Shown here: positions 23,481 to 30,190 of the stretch, piece after piece
Layout of the letters: every line of letters begins with the position of its first letter
Position numbering within the stretch: the first letter of the stretch is position 1
Assembly (NCBI GenBank): GCA_963737425.1
Contig: CAVTSX010000003.1
Location: forward strand, 186,001 to 250,000
Source of the DNA: DASXRA01 sp963737425
Lineage (GTDB): Bacteria > Actinomycetota > Actinomycetes > Mycobacteriales > Jatrophihabitantaceae
Length of the DNA: 64,000 nt
Direction: 5' to 3'
Program-made: the position numbers and the translations under genes
Notes under the pieces: model-generated
The model's database searches: none
Told to the model about the DNA's origin: nothing
The model's input: only the letters and a program-made list of their open reading frames with translations

Positions 23481-24773
23481 TCAGCTCCCACTTCGCGGGC
23501 TGGCCGTCTCACATTCCAGGACGTGCGAGTAGGAGGGCAACTCGCGCAGCGTCCGCAGTGGTGACAGGAACACCGGCAGAAATGCGAAGCACCCGCCGAT
23601 CGCTGCGATCAGCAACGCCGGTCGCGGGCCCAGCCACGATCCGAGAATGCCGCCGAGCACGCCGCCGAGTGGCAAGGTGCCCCACACCAGGAAGCGCATG
23701 GTCGCGTTCATCCGGCCCAGCAGCACGGGTGGGCACAGTCCCTGCCGGAAGCTCACCTGGGTGATGTTGTAGACGACAACAGCGATCCAGAACAGCAACT
23801 GGGCGAAGGCGAGCAGCGCAAGTGTCCAATCGCGATGGACGAACGGCGCAACGAAGCCGAGCGGCGCCGCGGCCAGGATCGAGATCCAGATCGCCGGCCC
23901 CTGGCCCAACCGACGCGCTATCCGACCGGCGAGCAACGAACCGACCAGCCCGCCAACCGCTGCCGTCGACCCGATCAGGCCGATGACAGCAGGGGAAAGG
24001 CGCAGGTCGCGGGCGAGCAGCACGTAGTAGACGGCAAGGCCCACCGCGTTAAACAGGTTCGACGATGCGGTGCACATCGCGATGGCGCGAAGCATCCGGT
24101 TGCCGAGGACGAACCGCAGCCCCTCGGCGATCTCGCGGCCGAGGTGGCGATCGGGCTTGCGAGCCGGGTTGGGCACACCGACCGGAATCGTGCGCACCCA
24201 GGCGGCTGACCACAGGAAGCTCAGCGCATCGAGCAGGACGGCGTAGGGAGCCGTGAGCGCCTGGATCAGCACGCCGCCGATGCTCGGCCCGGCGAGCTGC
24301 GCGACCGACTCGCTGGCCTGCAGCTTGGCGTTGCCGTCTACGAGTTCTTCCCGGTCGATCAGCTCGGGAAGGTAGGACTGATAGGCGACATCGAAGAAGA
24401 CGGTGCCGATACCCATGACAACAGCGACGACGTACAACTGCTCGATCGTCAGGACGTGCATCGCCGCCGCCGCGGGAATGGAACCGATCGCGACCGCGCG
24501 CAGAATGTCGTTCGCGATCAGCACGTTGCGAAAGCGCATGCGGTCGACCCACGCCCCGGCGGGCAGGCCGATGAGCAGGAATGCCACCGACTGCAACGCG
24601 GTGAGCAGGCCCACCTCGAACGTCGATGCGTGCGTCACGAGGATCGCCACGAGAGGCAGTGCGAGCTGGCTGATCATCGTGCCGAACTGGCTGACCGTCT
24701 CGCCGATCCAGAGCCGGCGGAAGTTTCGGTGGTACCAGAGTCCGCGAGCTGCGGCCTGTGCGGAGTCGATCAC
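23481..24773 (-). CDS. MFS transporter (MdtH/EntS-like drug or siderophore exporter type)
   Basis: About 430 residues and 11-12 transmembrane helices. WYHRNFRRLWIGETVSQFGTMISQLALPLVA, LPAGAWVDRMRFRNVLI and AGRIARRLGQGPAIW are typical of the EntS/MFS_3 type. I chose the GTG at 24773: TTGACA (24809-24804), a 17-bp spacer and CAAGCT end 7 bases before it, so it is probably leaderless. A TTG start at 24809 would place the start codon in this -35 box. The divergent winged-helix gene and the palindrome between them point to substrate-responsive control. The substrate is unknown. Confidence 0.85.
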   Translation of the reverse strand: MIDSAQAAARGLWYHRNFRRLWIGETVSQFGTMISQLALPLVAILVTHASTFEVGLLTALQSVAFLLIGLPAGAWVDRMRFRNVLIANDILRAVAIGSIPAAAAMHVLTIEQLYVVAVVMGIGTVFFDVAYQSYLPELIDREELVDGNAKLQASESVAQLAGPSIGGVLIQALTAPYAVLLDALSFLWSAAWVRTIPVGVPNPARKPDRHLGREIAEGLRFVLGNRMLRAIAMCTASSNLFNAVGLAVYYVLLARDLRLSPAVIGLIGSTAAVGGLVGSLLAGRIARRLGQGPAIWISILAAAPLGFVAPFVHRDWTLALLAFAQLLFWIAVVVYNITQVSFRQGLCPPVLLGRMNATMRFLVWGTLPLGGVLGGILGSWLGPRPALLIAAIGGCFAFLPVFLSPLRTLRELPSYSHVLECETASPRSGS

Positions 24774-24780
24774 GGCGGTC

Positions 24781-24809
24781 AGCTTGGTAAAGTGATTGGT
24801 ATTTGTCAA
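24781..24809 (-). promoter_or_regulatory. Promoter of the MFS gene
   Basis: TTGACA at 24809-24804, a 17-bp spacer, and CAAGCT at 24786-24781, followed after 7 bases by the GTG start. The -35 box lies inside the palindrome at 24790-24815, so a bound repressor would block it. Confidence 0.6.
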
Positions 24810-24815
24810 TCACTT
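24790..24815. promoter_or_regulatory. Operator palindrome between MFS and winged-helix genes
   Basis: Perfect 9-bp inverted arms AAGTGATTG and CAATCACTT separated by 8 bp (GTATTTGT). It overlaps the MFS -35 box and lies 21 bases before the start of the divergent regulator gene. Its size and symmetry fit a dimeric winged-helix repressor. Confidence 0.75.
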
Positions 24816-24836
24816 ATCGGATTACGCTGCCGAGCC

Positions 24837-25337
24837 ATGACCACTCGACGCCCCGCGACCGACGAGGAGGCACGCGCTCTCGCGTCCGCGCTGCGTCTGC
24901 GGATCCTGCGCGTGTGTCTGGGCGAGGCCCGTACGAACAAGGAGATCGCCAACGCGCTGGGCCGCGATCCCGCCACGACGCTGCATCACGTCCGCCGCCT
25001 GGTGCGCACGGGATTCCTCGCTGCGCAGCCCGAACGTCGAGGTGCTCGTGGGGCGCGCGAAGTGCCTTACCTGGCAACGAAGAAGTCTTGGCGAGTCGAG
25101 TCACCCGCGAAGGACCGGGCGCTGCTGGACGCATTCCTCGAGGAGGTCGCGCAGGTGCCCGGCAGCGATCTGCAGGCCACCCGGCTGGGCCTTCGGCTCT
25201 CGCCGGCGCACATGACCGAGCTCCGCGACCGGTTGCGCGAACTGCTCGACGACTTCGAGCAACGGCCGGACGATCCGGCCGCGCCGGCGTGGTCGCTGTT
25301 CCTGGCCCTGCACCCCGACGTCACCCGCGACGACTGA
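24837..25337 (+). CDS. ArsR-like winged-helix regulator
   Basis: A 166-residue protein starting MTTRRPATDEEARALASALRLRILRVC. The helix-turn-helix is TNKEIANALGRDPATTLHHVRRLVRTGFL (about 35-65), then a wing RGAREVPYLATKKSWRV and a helical C-terminus rich in acidic residues (about 110-155) that probably mediates dimerisation. It lacks an obvious Cys metal site. A TACGCT -10 box ends 8 bases before the ATG. It is divergent from the MFS exporter and shares a 26-bp palindrome with it, so I infer it represses the exporter. Confidence 0.85.
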   Translation: MTTRRPATDEEARALASALRLRILRVCLGEARTNKEIANALGRDPATTLHHVRRLVRTGFLAAQPERRGARGAREVPYLATKKSWRVESPAKDRALLDAFLEEVAQVPGSDLQATRLGLRLSPAHMTELRDRLRELLDDFEQRPDDPAAPAWSLFLALHPDVTRDD

Positions 25338-25340
25338 CGA

Positions 25341-25384
25341 TCTTGTGCAGACACGCCGGCAGATCGCGGCGAGTCTGCACAAGA
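25341..25384. repeat. Long inverted repeat (P3) between convergent genes
   Basis: Perfect 12-bp arms TCTTGTGCAGAC and GTCTGCACAAGA; inside them CGCCG pairs with CGGCG. The gap is between the winged-helix gene and ilvC, which converge. It could stop transcription from both sides, although neither strand has a T-run after the stem. Confidence 0.75.
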
Positions 25385-25403
25385 CCGCGACGGGGGCGCG
25401 GAC

Positions 25404-26435
25404 TCAGCGCGCGGCAGTGCCCTCGGTGTAGTCGTCGTCGCTGGTGGCGACCCAGCTCATCAGCCCGCGCAGGTGCCGGCCGACATCCTCGATCGGATGC
25501 TTCTCCGCCTTCTCGCGCAATGCCTTGAACTCCGGCGCCCCGGCGTCCTGGTCGGCGATGAAGCGCGCGGCGAACGTGCCGTCGCGGACCTCGCCGAGGA
25601 TGCGCTGCATGTTCTCCTTGACGTGCGCGTCGATGATGCGCGGCCCGGAGACGTAGTCGCCGTACTCGGCAGTGTCGGACACCGACCAGCGCTGCTTGGC
25701 GATGCCACCCTCGTACATCAGGTCGACGATCAGCTTCAGCTCGTGCAGGCACTCGAAGTAGGCGATCTCCGGTGCGTAGCCGGCCTCGGTCAGCGTCTCG
25801 AAGCCGTACTGCACCAACTGCGAAACGCCGCCACAGAGCACGGCCTGCTCGCCGAACAGATCCGTCTCGGTCTCTTCGGTGAACGTGGTCTTGATCGCCC
25901 CGGCCCGGGTGCCGCCGATTGCCTTTGCGTACGAGAGTGCAAGGGCGAACGCCGACCCGGACGCGTCCTGCTCGACGGCGACGAGCACGGGTACGCCCTT
26001 GCCGTCGACGAACTGCCGGCGCACCAGGTGGCCCGGCCCCTTCGGCGCGACCATCGCCACGTCGACGTTGCCCGGCGGCTTGATGTAACCGAAGCGGATG
26101 TTGAACCCGTGCCCGAAGAAGATCGCGTCGCCGTCGTTCAGATTCGGCTCGATCGACTCGGCGTACAGCTTGCGCTGCGCGGGGTCCGGGGCCAGCACCA
26201 TGATCAGGTCCGCCTCGGCGCACGCCTCGGCCGGCGTCACCACGCGTAGCCCCTCGTCGGCGGCTCTCACCCGGCTCTTGGACCCCTCGGGCAGCCCGAC
26301 GCGCACATCGACGCCGGAGTCGCGCAGTGACAGGGCATGCGCGTGGCCCTGGCTGCCATAGCCCAGCACGGCCACCTTGCGCCCCTGGACGATCGATAGG
26401 TCGGCATCGTCGTCGTAGTAGATCTCCACTGCCAT
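25404..26435 (-). CDS. ilvC: Ketol-acid reductoisomerase
   Basis: A 343-residue class I enzyme. The NADPH-binding motif is VAVLGYGSQGHAHALSL; GHGFNIRFGYIKPPGNVDVAMVAPKGPGHLVRR, FTEETETDLFGEQAVLCGG and YECLHELKLIVDLMYEGG-type segments carry the magnesium ligands Asp and Glu. It isomerises and reduces acetolactate or acetohydroxybutyrate to dihydroxy acids for valine, leucine and isoleucine. It is the last gene of ilvB-ilvN-ilvC, 25 bp after ilvN, and ends 20 bp before palindrome P3. The length is standard for the short bacterial form. Confidence 0.97.
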   Translation of the reverse strand: MAVEIYYDDDADLSIVQGRKVAVLGYGSQGHAHALSLRDSGVDVRVGLPEGSKSRVRAADEGLRVVTPAEACAEADLIMVLAPDPAQRKLYAESIEPNLNDGDAIFFGHGFNIRFGYIKPPGNVDVAMVAPKGPGHLVRRQFVDGKGVPVLVAVEQDASGSAFALALSYAKAIGGTRAGAIKTTFTEETETDLFGEQAVLCGGVSQLVQYGFETLTEAGYAPEIAYFECLHELKLIVDLMYEGGIAKQRWSVSDTAEYGDYVSGPRIIDAHVKENMQRILGEVRDGTFAARFIADQDAGAPEFKALREKAEKHPIEDVGRHLRGLMSWVATSDDDYTEGTAAR

Positions 26436-26460
26436 GAGCAGGCGAACCTTTCTCGTGCGG

Positions 26461-26985
26461 TTATGCGCTGCGCTCGACGGAGCGCAACGCGGCTTGTGTC
26501 ATCGAGCGTGGGCCGCGCCCGAGCGCGACCACACCGGACTGGACCATCTCCCTGATGCCGTACGGCTCGAGCATCTTGAGCATGGCTTCGAGCTTCACGG
26601 GTGGGCCGGTGACCTCGATCGTCAACGCCTCGGGACCGACATCGACGACCTTCGCCTTGAACAACTCGACAGTTTCGAGCACGCCGCGTCGGGTGGTGTC
26701 GTCGGCGCGCACCTTGACCAGCAGCAACTCGCGCAACACCGAATGCGGCTCTTCGAGCTCGACGATCTTGATGACGTTGATGAGCTTGTTGAGCTGCTTG
26801 GTGACCTGTTCGAGCGCGGTGCCCTCGACGCCCACCAGGATGGTGATGCGCGAGATCTCGGCGTGCTCTGTCGGTCCTACCGCCAGCGACTCGATATTGA
26901 ACCCGCGCCGGCTGAACAGCCCGGAGACCCGGGCGAGAACACCGGGCTTGTTCTCGACGAGCACGGACAGCGTATGTGTGGTCAT
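26461..26985 (-). CDS. ilvN: Acetolactate synthase small (regulatory) subunit
   Basis: A 174-residue protein. The N-terminal ACT domain reads HTLSVLVENKPGVLARVSGLFSRRGFNIESLAVGPTE, and the C-terminal half (about 85-165) contains the second ferredoxin-like domain with VVDVGPEALTIEVTG and a closing YGIREMVQSGVVALGRG. It binds valine and sets feedback inhibition of IlvB. It lies between ilvB and ilvC on one strand, which fits co-transcription from the attenuated ilvB promoter. Confidence 0.97.
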   Translation of the reverse strand: MTTHTLSVLVENKPGVLARVSGLFSRRGFNIESLAVGPTEHAEISRITILVGVEGTALEQVTKQLNKLINVIKIVELEEPHSVLRELLLVKVRADDTTRRGVLETVELFKAKVVDVGPEALTIEVTGPPVKLEAMLKMLEPYGIREMVQSGVVALGRGPRSMTQAALRSVERSA

Positions 26986-27063
26986 GAGACGAGGCCCTTC
27001 GTGAGCATCGCGGCGCAGCGCGGAGCGCAGTGCAGGGCCGAGGCGCGCGGATTGGTCATGAGC

Positions 27064-28833
27064 TCACTCGTCCTCGTCGAATGCCGGGCGAATACCGCGC
27101 GCGGCCTGGATGTCGTCGTTGCTCGTGCCGGCGGCGACCATGGGCCACACCATCGCATCCTTGCCGACCATGAAGTCGACCACGACGGGTGCGTCGTTGA
27201 TCGAGTTGGCCTTCTCGATCGTGTCGTCGACGTCGGCCTTGGAGTCGCACCGCAGCCCGACGCAGCCGAGCGCCTCGGCCAGTTTCACGAAATCGGGGAC
27301 GAGCTTGTGCGTGCCGAGCTCGGTCTGGGAGTACCGCTGGTCGTAGAAGAGGGTCTGCCACTGGCGCACCATGCCGAGGTTGCCGTTGTTGATCACCGCG
27401 ACCTTGACCGGGATGCCCTCGATGGCGCAGGTGGCCAGTTCTTGATTGGTCATCTGGAAGCAACCGTCGCCGTCGACCGCCCAGACCAGGGTGTCGGGCT
27501 TGCCGACCTTCGCGCCCATGGCAGCGGGGACCGCGTAACCCATCGTGCCCGCTCCCCCGGAATTGAGCCAGGTATAGGGATTCTCGTAGGCGATGAACTG
27601 CGAGGCCCACATCTGATGCTGCCCCACGCCCGCCGCGAAGATCGTTTCGGGGCCGGACAGTTTGCCCAGACGCTCGATGACGTATTGCGGGGAGAGGCTG
27701 CCGTCGGCCGGTTCGTCGTACCCGAGCGGGTAGGTGTCGCGCCAGTCGTCGACCAGCCGCCACCAGCCGGTGAGGTCGGCCCGGCGACCCGCGGCGTATT
27801 CGGCCTGGACCGCCGGGATCAACTCGAGGAGCACCTCACGGGCATCGCCCACGATCGGCACGTCGGCGACGCGGTTCTTGCCGATCTCGGCCGGGTCGAT
27901 GTCGGCGTGGATGACGGCGGCCGCCGGGGCAAACGTGTCGAGCCGGCCGGTGACCCGGTCGTCGAAGCGGGTGCCGAGCGCGATGAGCAGGTCGGCCTTC
28001 TGCAATGCCGTGACGGCCGCGACGCTGCCGTGCATGCCGGGCATGCCGAGGTGCTGGCGATGGCTGTCGGGGAACGCGCCGCGGGCCATCAGCGTCGTGA
28101 CGACCGGTATGCCGGTGAGTTCGGCCAACTGCCGCAGTTGTGCTGTCGCGCGGGCCTTGAGCACGCCGCCGCCCACGTAGAGGACGGGACGGCGGGCCGA
28201 ACTGATCAGCTTCGCCGCCTCGCGGACCTGCTTGCCGTGCGGCCGGGTTACCGGCCGGTATCCCGGCAGGTCAAGTTGCGGTGGCCAGGCCCAGTCAGCG
28301 CTCATTCGATCCTGCAGAACGTCCTTGGGCACGTCGACGAGCACCGGACCCGGCCGCCCGGTCGAGGCGAGATGAAATGCCGATGCGATGGCCTCGGGGA
28401 CGGCATCTGCCGACTGCACAAGGAAGTTGTGCTTGGTGATCGGCAGCGTGATCCCCGAGATGTCGGCCTCCTGGAAGGCATCCGTGCCGATGAACGCCCG
28501 CCCGACCTGCCCGGTGATCGCCACCATCGGCACCGAGTCCATGTAGGCGTCGGCGATCGGAGTGACGAGGTTTGTCGCACCTGGGCCGGACGTCGCGATA
28601 CAGACCCCGACCTTCCCGGTTGCCTGCGCGTACCCCTCCGCAGCGTGCCCGGCGCCCTGCTCGTGGCGGACGAGGATGTGCCGCACTCTCGTGGAGTCGT
28701 AGAGGGGGTCATACGCAGGCAGGATCGCACCACCGGGAATGCCGAATACGACGTCGGCACCGACCTGCTCCAGCGACCGCACCAGCGCCTGCGCGCCGGT
28801 GATGTTTCCCTGGTGGGATGCTGACGTGCTCAT
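27064..28833 (-). CDS. ilvB: Acetolactate synthase large (catalytic) subunit
   Basis: A 589-residue thiamine-diphosphate enzyme. Motifs in order: VFGIPGGAILPAYD, HEQGAGHAAEGYAQATGKVGVCIATSGPGATNL (with the catalytic Glu), a central FAD/quinone-like domain with IALGTRFDDRVTG, and the ThDP-binding GDGCFQMTNQELATCAIEG with its N-N pair in VAVINNGNLGMVRQWQ. It joins two pyruvates to acetolactate, or pyruvate with 2-ketobutyrate, as the first common step of branched-chain amino acid synthesis. Its leader region (28834-29030) carries a promoter, a leader peptide and a terminator. Confidence 0.97.
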   Translation of the reverse strand: MSTSASHQGNITGAQALVRSLEQVGADVVFGIPGGAILPAYDPLYDSTRVRHILVRHEQGAGHAAEGYAQATGKVGVCIATSGPGATNLVTPIADAYMDSVPMVAITGQVGRAFIGTDAFQEADISGITLPITKHNFLVQSADAVPEAIASAFHLASTGRPGPVLVDVPKDVLQDRMSADWAWPPQLDLPGYRPVTRPHGKQVREAAKLISSARRPVLYVGGGVLKARATAQLRQLAELTGIPVVTTLMARGAFPDSHRQHLGMPGMHGSVAAVTALQKADLLIALGTRFDDRVTGRLDTFAPAAAVIHADIDPAEIGKNRVADVPIVGDAREVLLELIPAVQAEYAAGRRADLTGWWRLVDDWRDTYPLGYDEPADGSLSPQYVIERLGKLSGPETIFAAGVGQHQMWASQFIAYENPYTWLNSGGAGTMGYAVPAAMGAKVGKPDTLVWAVDGDGCFQMTNQELATCAIEGIPVKVAVINNGNLGMVRQWQTLFYDQRYSQTELGTHKLVPDFVKLAEALGCVGLRCDSKADVDDTIEKANSINDAPVVVDFMVGKDAMVWPMVAAGTSNDDIQAARGIRPAFDEDE

Positions 28834-28893
28834 CCGGTGCCTTCCTGGGTCGAGTTCAGCGGGTCGTCCTACGTTGCGCGGGCTCGGACTGCA

Positions 28894-28925
28894 ACAAAAA
28901 ACCCCTCGTGCTCATGCACGAAGGG
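28894..28925 (-). terminator. Attenuator terminator in the ilvB leader
   Basis: On the minus strand the stem is CCCTTCGTGC with GCACGAGGG around loop ATGA, followed by GTTTTTTG. It lies between the leader peptide and the ilvB start. An upstream hairpin, GCGCGTCGA with TCGACGCGC, begins at the leader stop codon region and is the likely competing structure. Confidence 0.88.
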
Positions 28926-28954
28926 CTAGCGCGTCGAAGCGGTCACTGGGTGAC

Positions 28955-28993
28955 CTACTCGACGCGCCTGTCGATAAGTACGAGATGCCGCAC
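28955..28993 (-). CDS. ilvB leader peptide with Leu-Val-Leu-Ile codons
   Basis: GTG CGG CAT CTC GTA CTT ATC GAC AGG CGC GTC GAG TAG encodes MRHLVLIDRRVE. The four branched-chain codons are consecutive. A TAGGGT -10 box ends 7 bases before the GTG, so the transcript probably starts at this codon and needs no ribosome-binding site. The stop lies inside a long hairpin arm and the terminator follows about 30 bases later. Shortage of any of the three branched-chain amino acids should stall the ribosome and favour read-through into ilvB-ilvN-ilvC, as known for the Corynebacterium ilvB leader. Confidence 0.85.
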   Translation of the reverse strand: MRHLVLIDRRVE

Positions 28994-29000
28994 GTCGCAG

Positions 29001-29030
29001 ACCCTACACGCCGTGCCCGAACGGGTTCAA
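29001..29030 (-). promoter_or_regulatory. ilvB operon promoter
   Basis: TTGAAC (29030-29025), an 18-bp spacer, TAGGGT (29006-29001), then 7 bases to the leader GTG. The same -10 sequence with the same 7-base distance occurs before ilvD at 31901-31896. Confidence 0.7.
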
Positions 29031-29142
29031 CTCAGCGAGACGACAGTCCCAAATTGCGGGACGGGCGCGGCAAACGACCATCGAACATGGCTGATCTGGC
29101 AGACTCTGCCCGCATTGCGCATACCGTCCAGGGAGCTGGTGG

Positions 29143-30042
29143 ATGTCCATGCAACAGGCGCCGCGCCACCGCGCCTCATCCGGTGCGCACGACCCGTCCC
29201 GGCCACGGCTCGGCACGGCCCGGGAGAATCGGGCTCTGATTGCGGCCGCCGGGACGGTCTTCTTCGCAGCGCTCGTGCTCGCGCTGGCCACGCTTCCCGG
29301 CCATCGGCCTTCGCCGGCAAGTCCGACGCCTGACTACCTGGCTGCCGCCGGCAACGGCGCAAGCTCGCCCGACAGCGCGGGGCCGTCCACCGCGACACTC
29401 GCCCCGCCATCATCGGTTACCCGCAACAGCCGAGAGACTCCGATCAAAGTCGGCGGGCTACCGCAGCTGACTCGCCGCGCGACACCGACGAGGTCCGCGC
29501 GCAGTACCCCGCCGCCCACCCGCAAGCCCACGACCGGCGCGCCGCATCCGAGCCGCACAACGCCCGCGAGCTCGTCCTCGGCTGCAAGTACGCCTACGCC
29601 TGCCGCGCCGCTGCCCGATCCCGGCCAGGTGGCGCAGTCGGTCTTCGAGGCGGTCAACGCCGCACGCCGCGACGCAGGGCTGCGGCCTCTGCGCTGGAAC
29701 TGGCACCTGCAGAGCAGCGCGCACGGGCACAATCTCGCGATGGCGCAGGCAAACACGCTCTCCCACCAACTGCCGGGCGAGGATGACCTCGGGCGGCGGG
29801 AGTCAACCGCGGGCGTCTCCTGGTACTGGGCGGGCGAGAACATCGCCGAAACCAGCTCGATGACCACCCAGGGTGCCCTCGACATGGAATCGGCGATGCT
29901 GAACGAGCAGCCGCCCAATGACGGGCACCGCAGCAACATCCTCTCGCGCGACGCCGACGCCCTCGGCGTGGACGTCGTGCTCGACTCGGCCCATCAGACT
30001 CTGTGGCTCACCGAGGACTTCGCCCAGACATCCCTGTTCTGA
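29143..30042 (+). CDS. Membrane-anchored or secreted CAP (SCP/PR1-like) domain protein
   Basis: A 299-residue protein. A hydrophobic helix at about 31-51 follows a basic cytoplasmic start and acts as signal or anchor. Residues 55-165 are Ser/Thr/Pro-rich linker. The C-terminal CAP domain (about 165-299) reads VFEAVNAARRDAGLRPLRWNWHLQSSAHGHNLAMAQANTLSHQLPGE, then GENIA and NDGHRSNILSRDADALGV, with the two His and acidic residues of the CAP cavity. The domain type is common in actinobacterial exoproteins of unknown role. It is divergent from the ilvB leader and convergent with ilvD across palindrome P2. Confidence 0.87.
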   Translation: MSMQQAPRHRASSGAHDPSRPRLGTARENRALIAAAGTVFFAALVLALATLPGHRPSPASPTPDYLAAAGNGASSPDSAGPSTATLAPPSSVTRNSRETPIKVGGLPQLTRRATPTRSARSTPPPTRKPTTGAPHPSRTTPASSSSAASTPTPAAPLPDPGQVAQSVFEAVNAARRDAGLRPLRWNWHLQSSAHGHNLAMAQANTLSHQLPGEDDLGRRESTAGVSWYWAGENIAETSSMTTQGALDMESAMLNEQPPNDGHRSNILSRDADALGVDVVLDSAHQTLWLTEDFAQTSLF

Positions 30043-30076
30043 GCGCAGAACCACGCGGGAGTCCGGGTGCTAGCCG

Positions 30077-30144
30077 TTGAGTGGTGCGTTCGCCCTTGAG
30101 TGGTGCGTTCTAGCGCACCACTCAAGGCGAAACGCACCACTCAA
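30077..30144. repeat. Palindromic repeat, family P2
   Basis: Two direct copies of TTGAGTGGTGCG 19 bp apart (30077 and 30096), then inverted copies CGCACCACTCAA at 30114 and 30133, again 19 bp apart, around the centre TTCTAG. The whole 68 bp is a near-perfect palindrome. Its geometry equals that of family P1 although the motif sequence is different. It lies between the convergent CAP gene and ilvD. Confidence 0.88.
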
Positions 30145-30190
30145 CACGTCACGTGGGCTGAATCTCCCGAAAGACCGGGGGCCAAGGGGC

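Noticed and set aside
24774..24809. TTG start at 24809 for the MFS gene
   Set aside because: The TTG is part of the TTGACA -35 box and the operator; the GTG at 24773 lies 7 bases after the -10 box.
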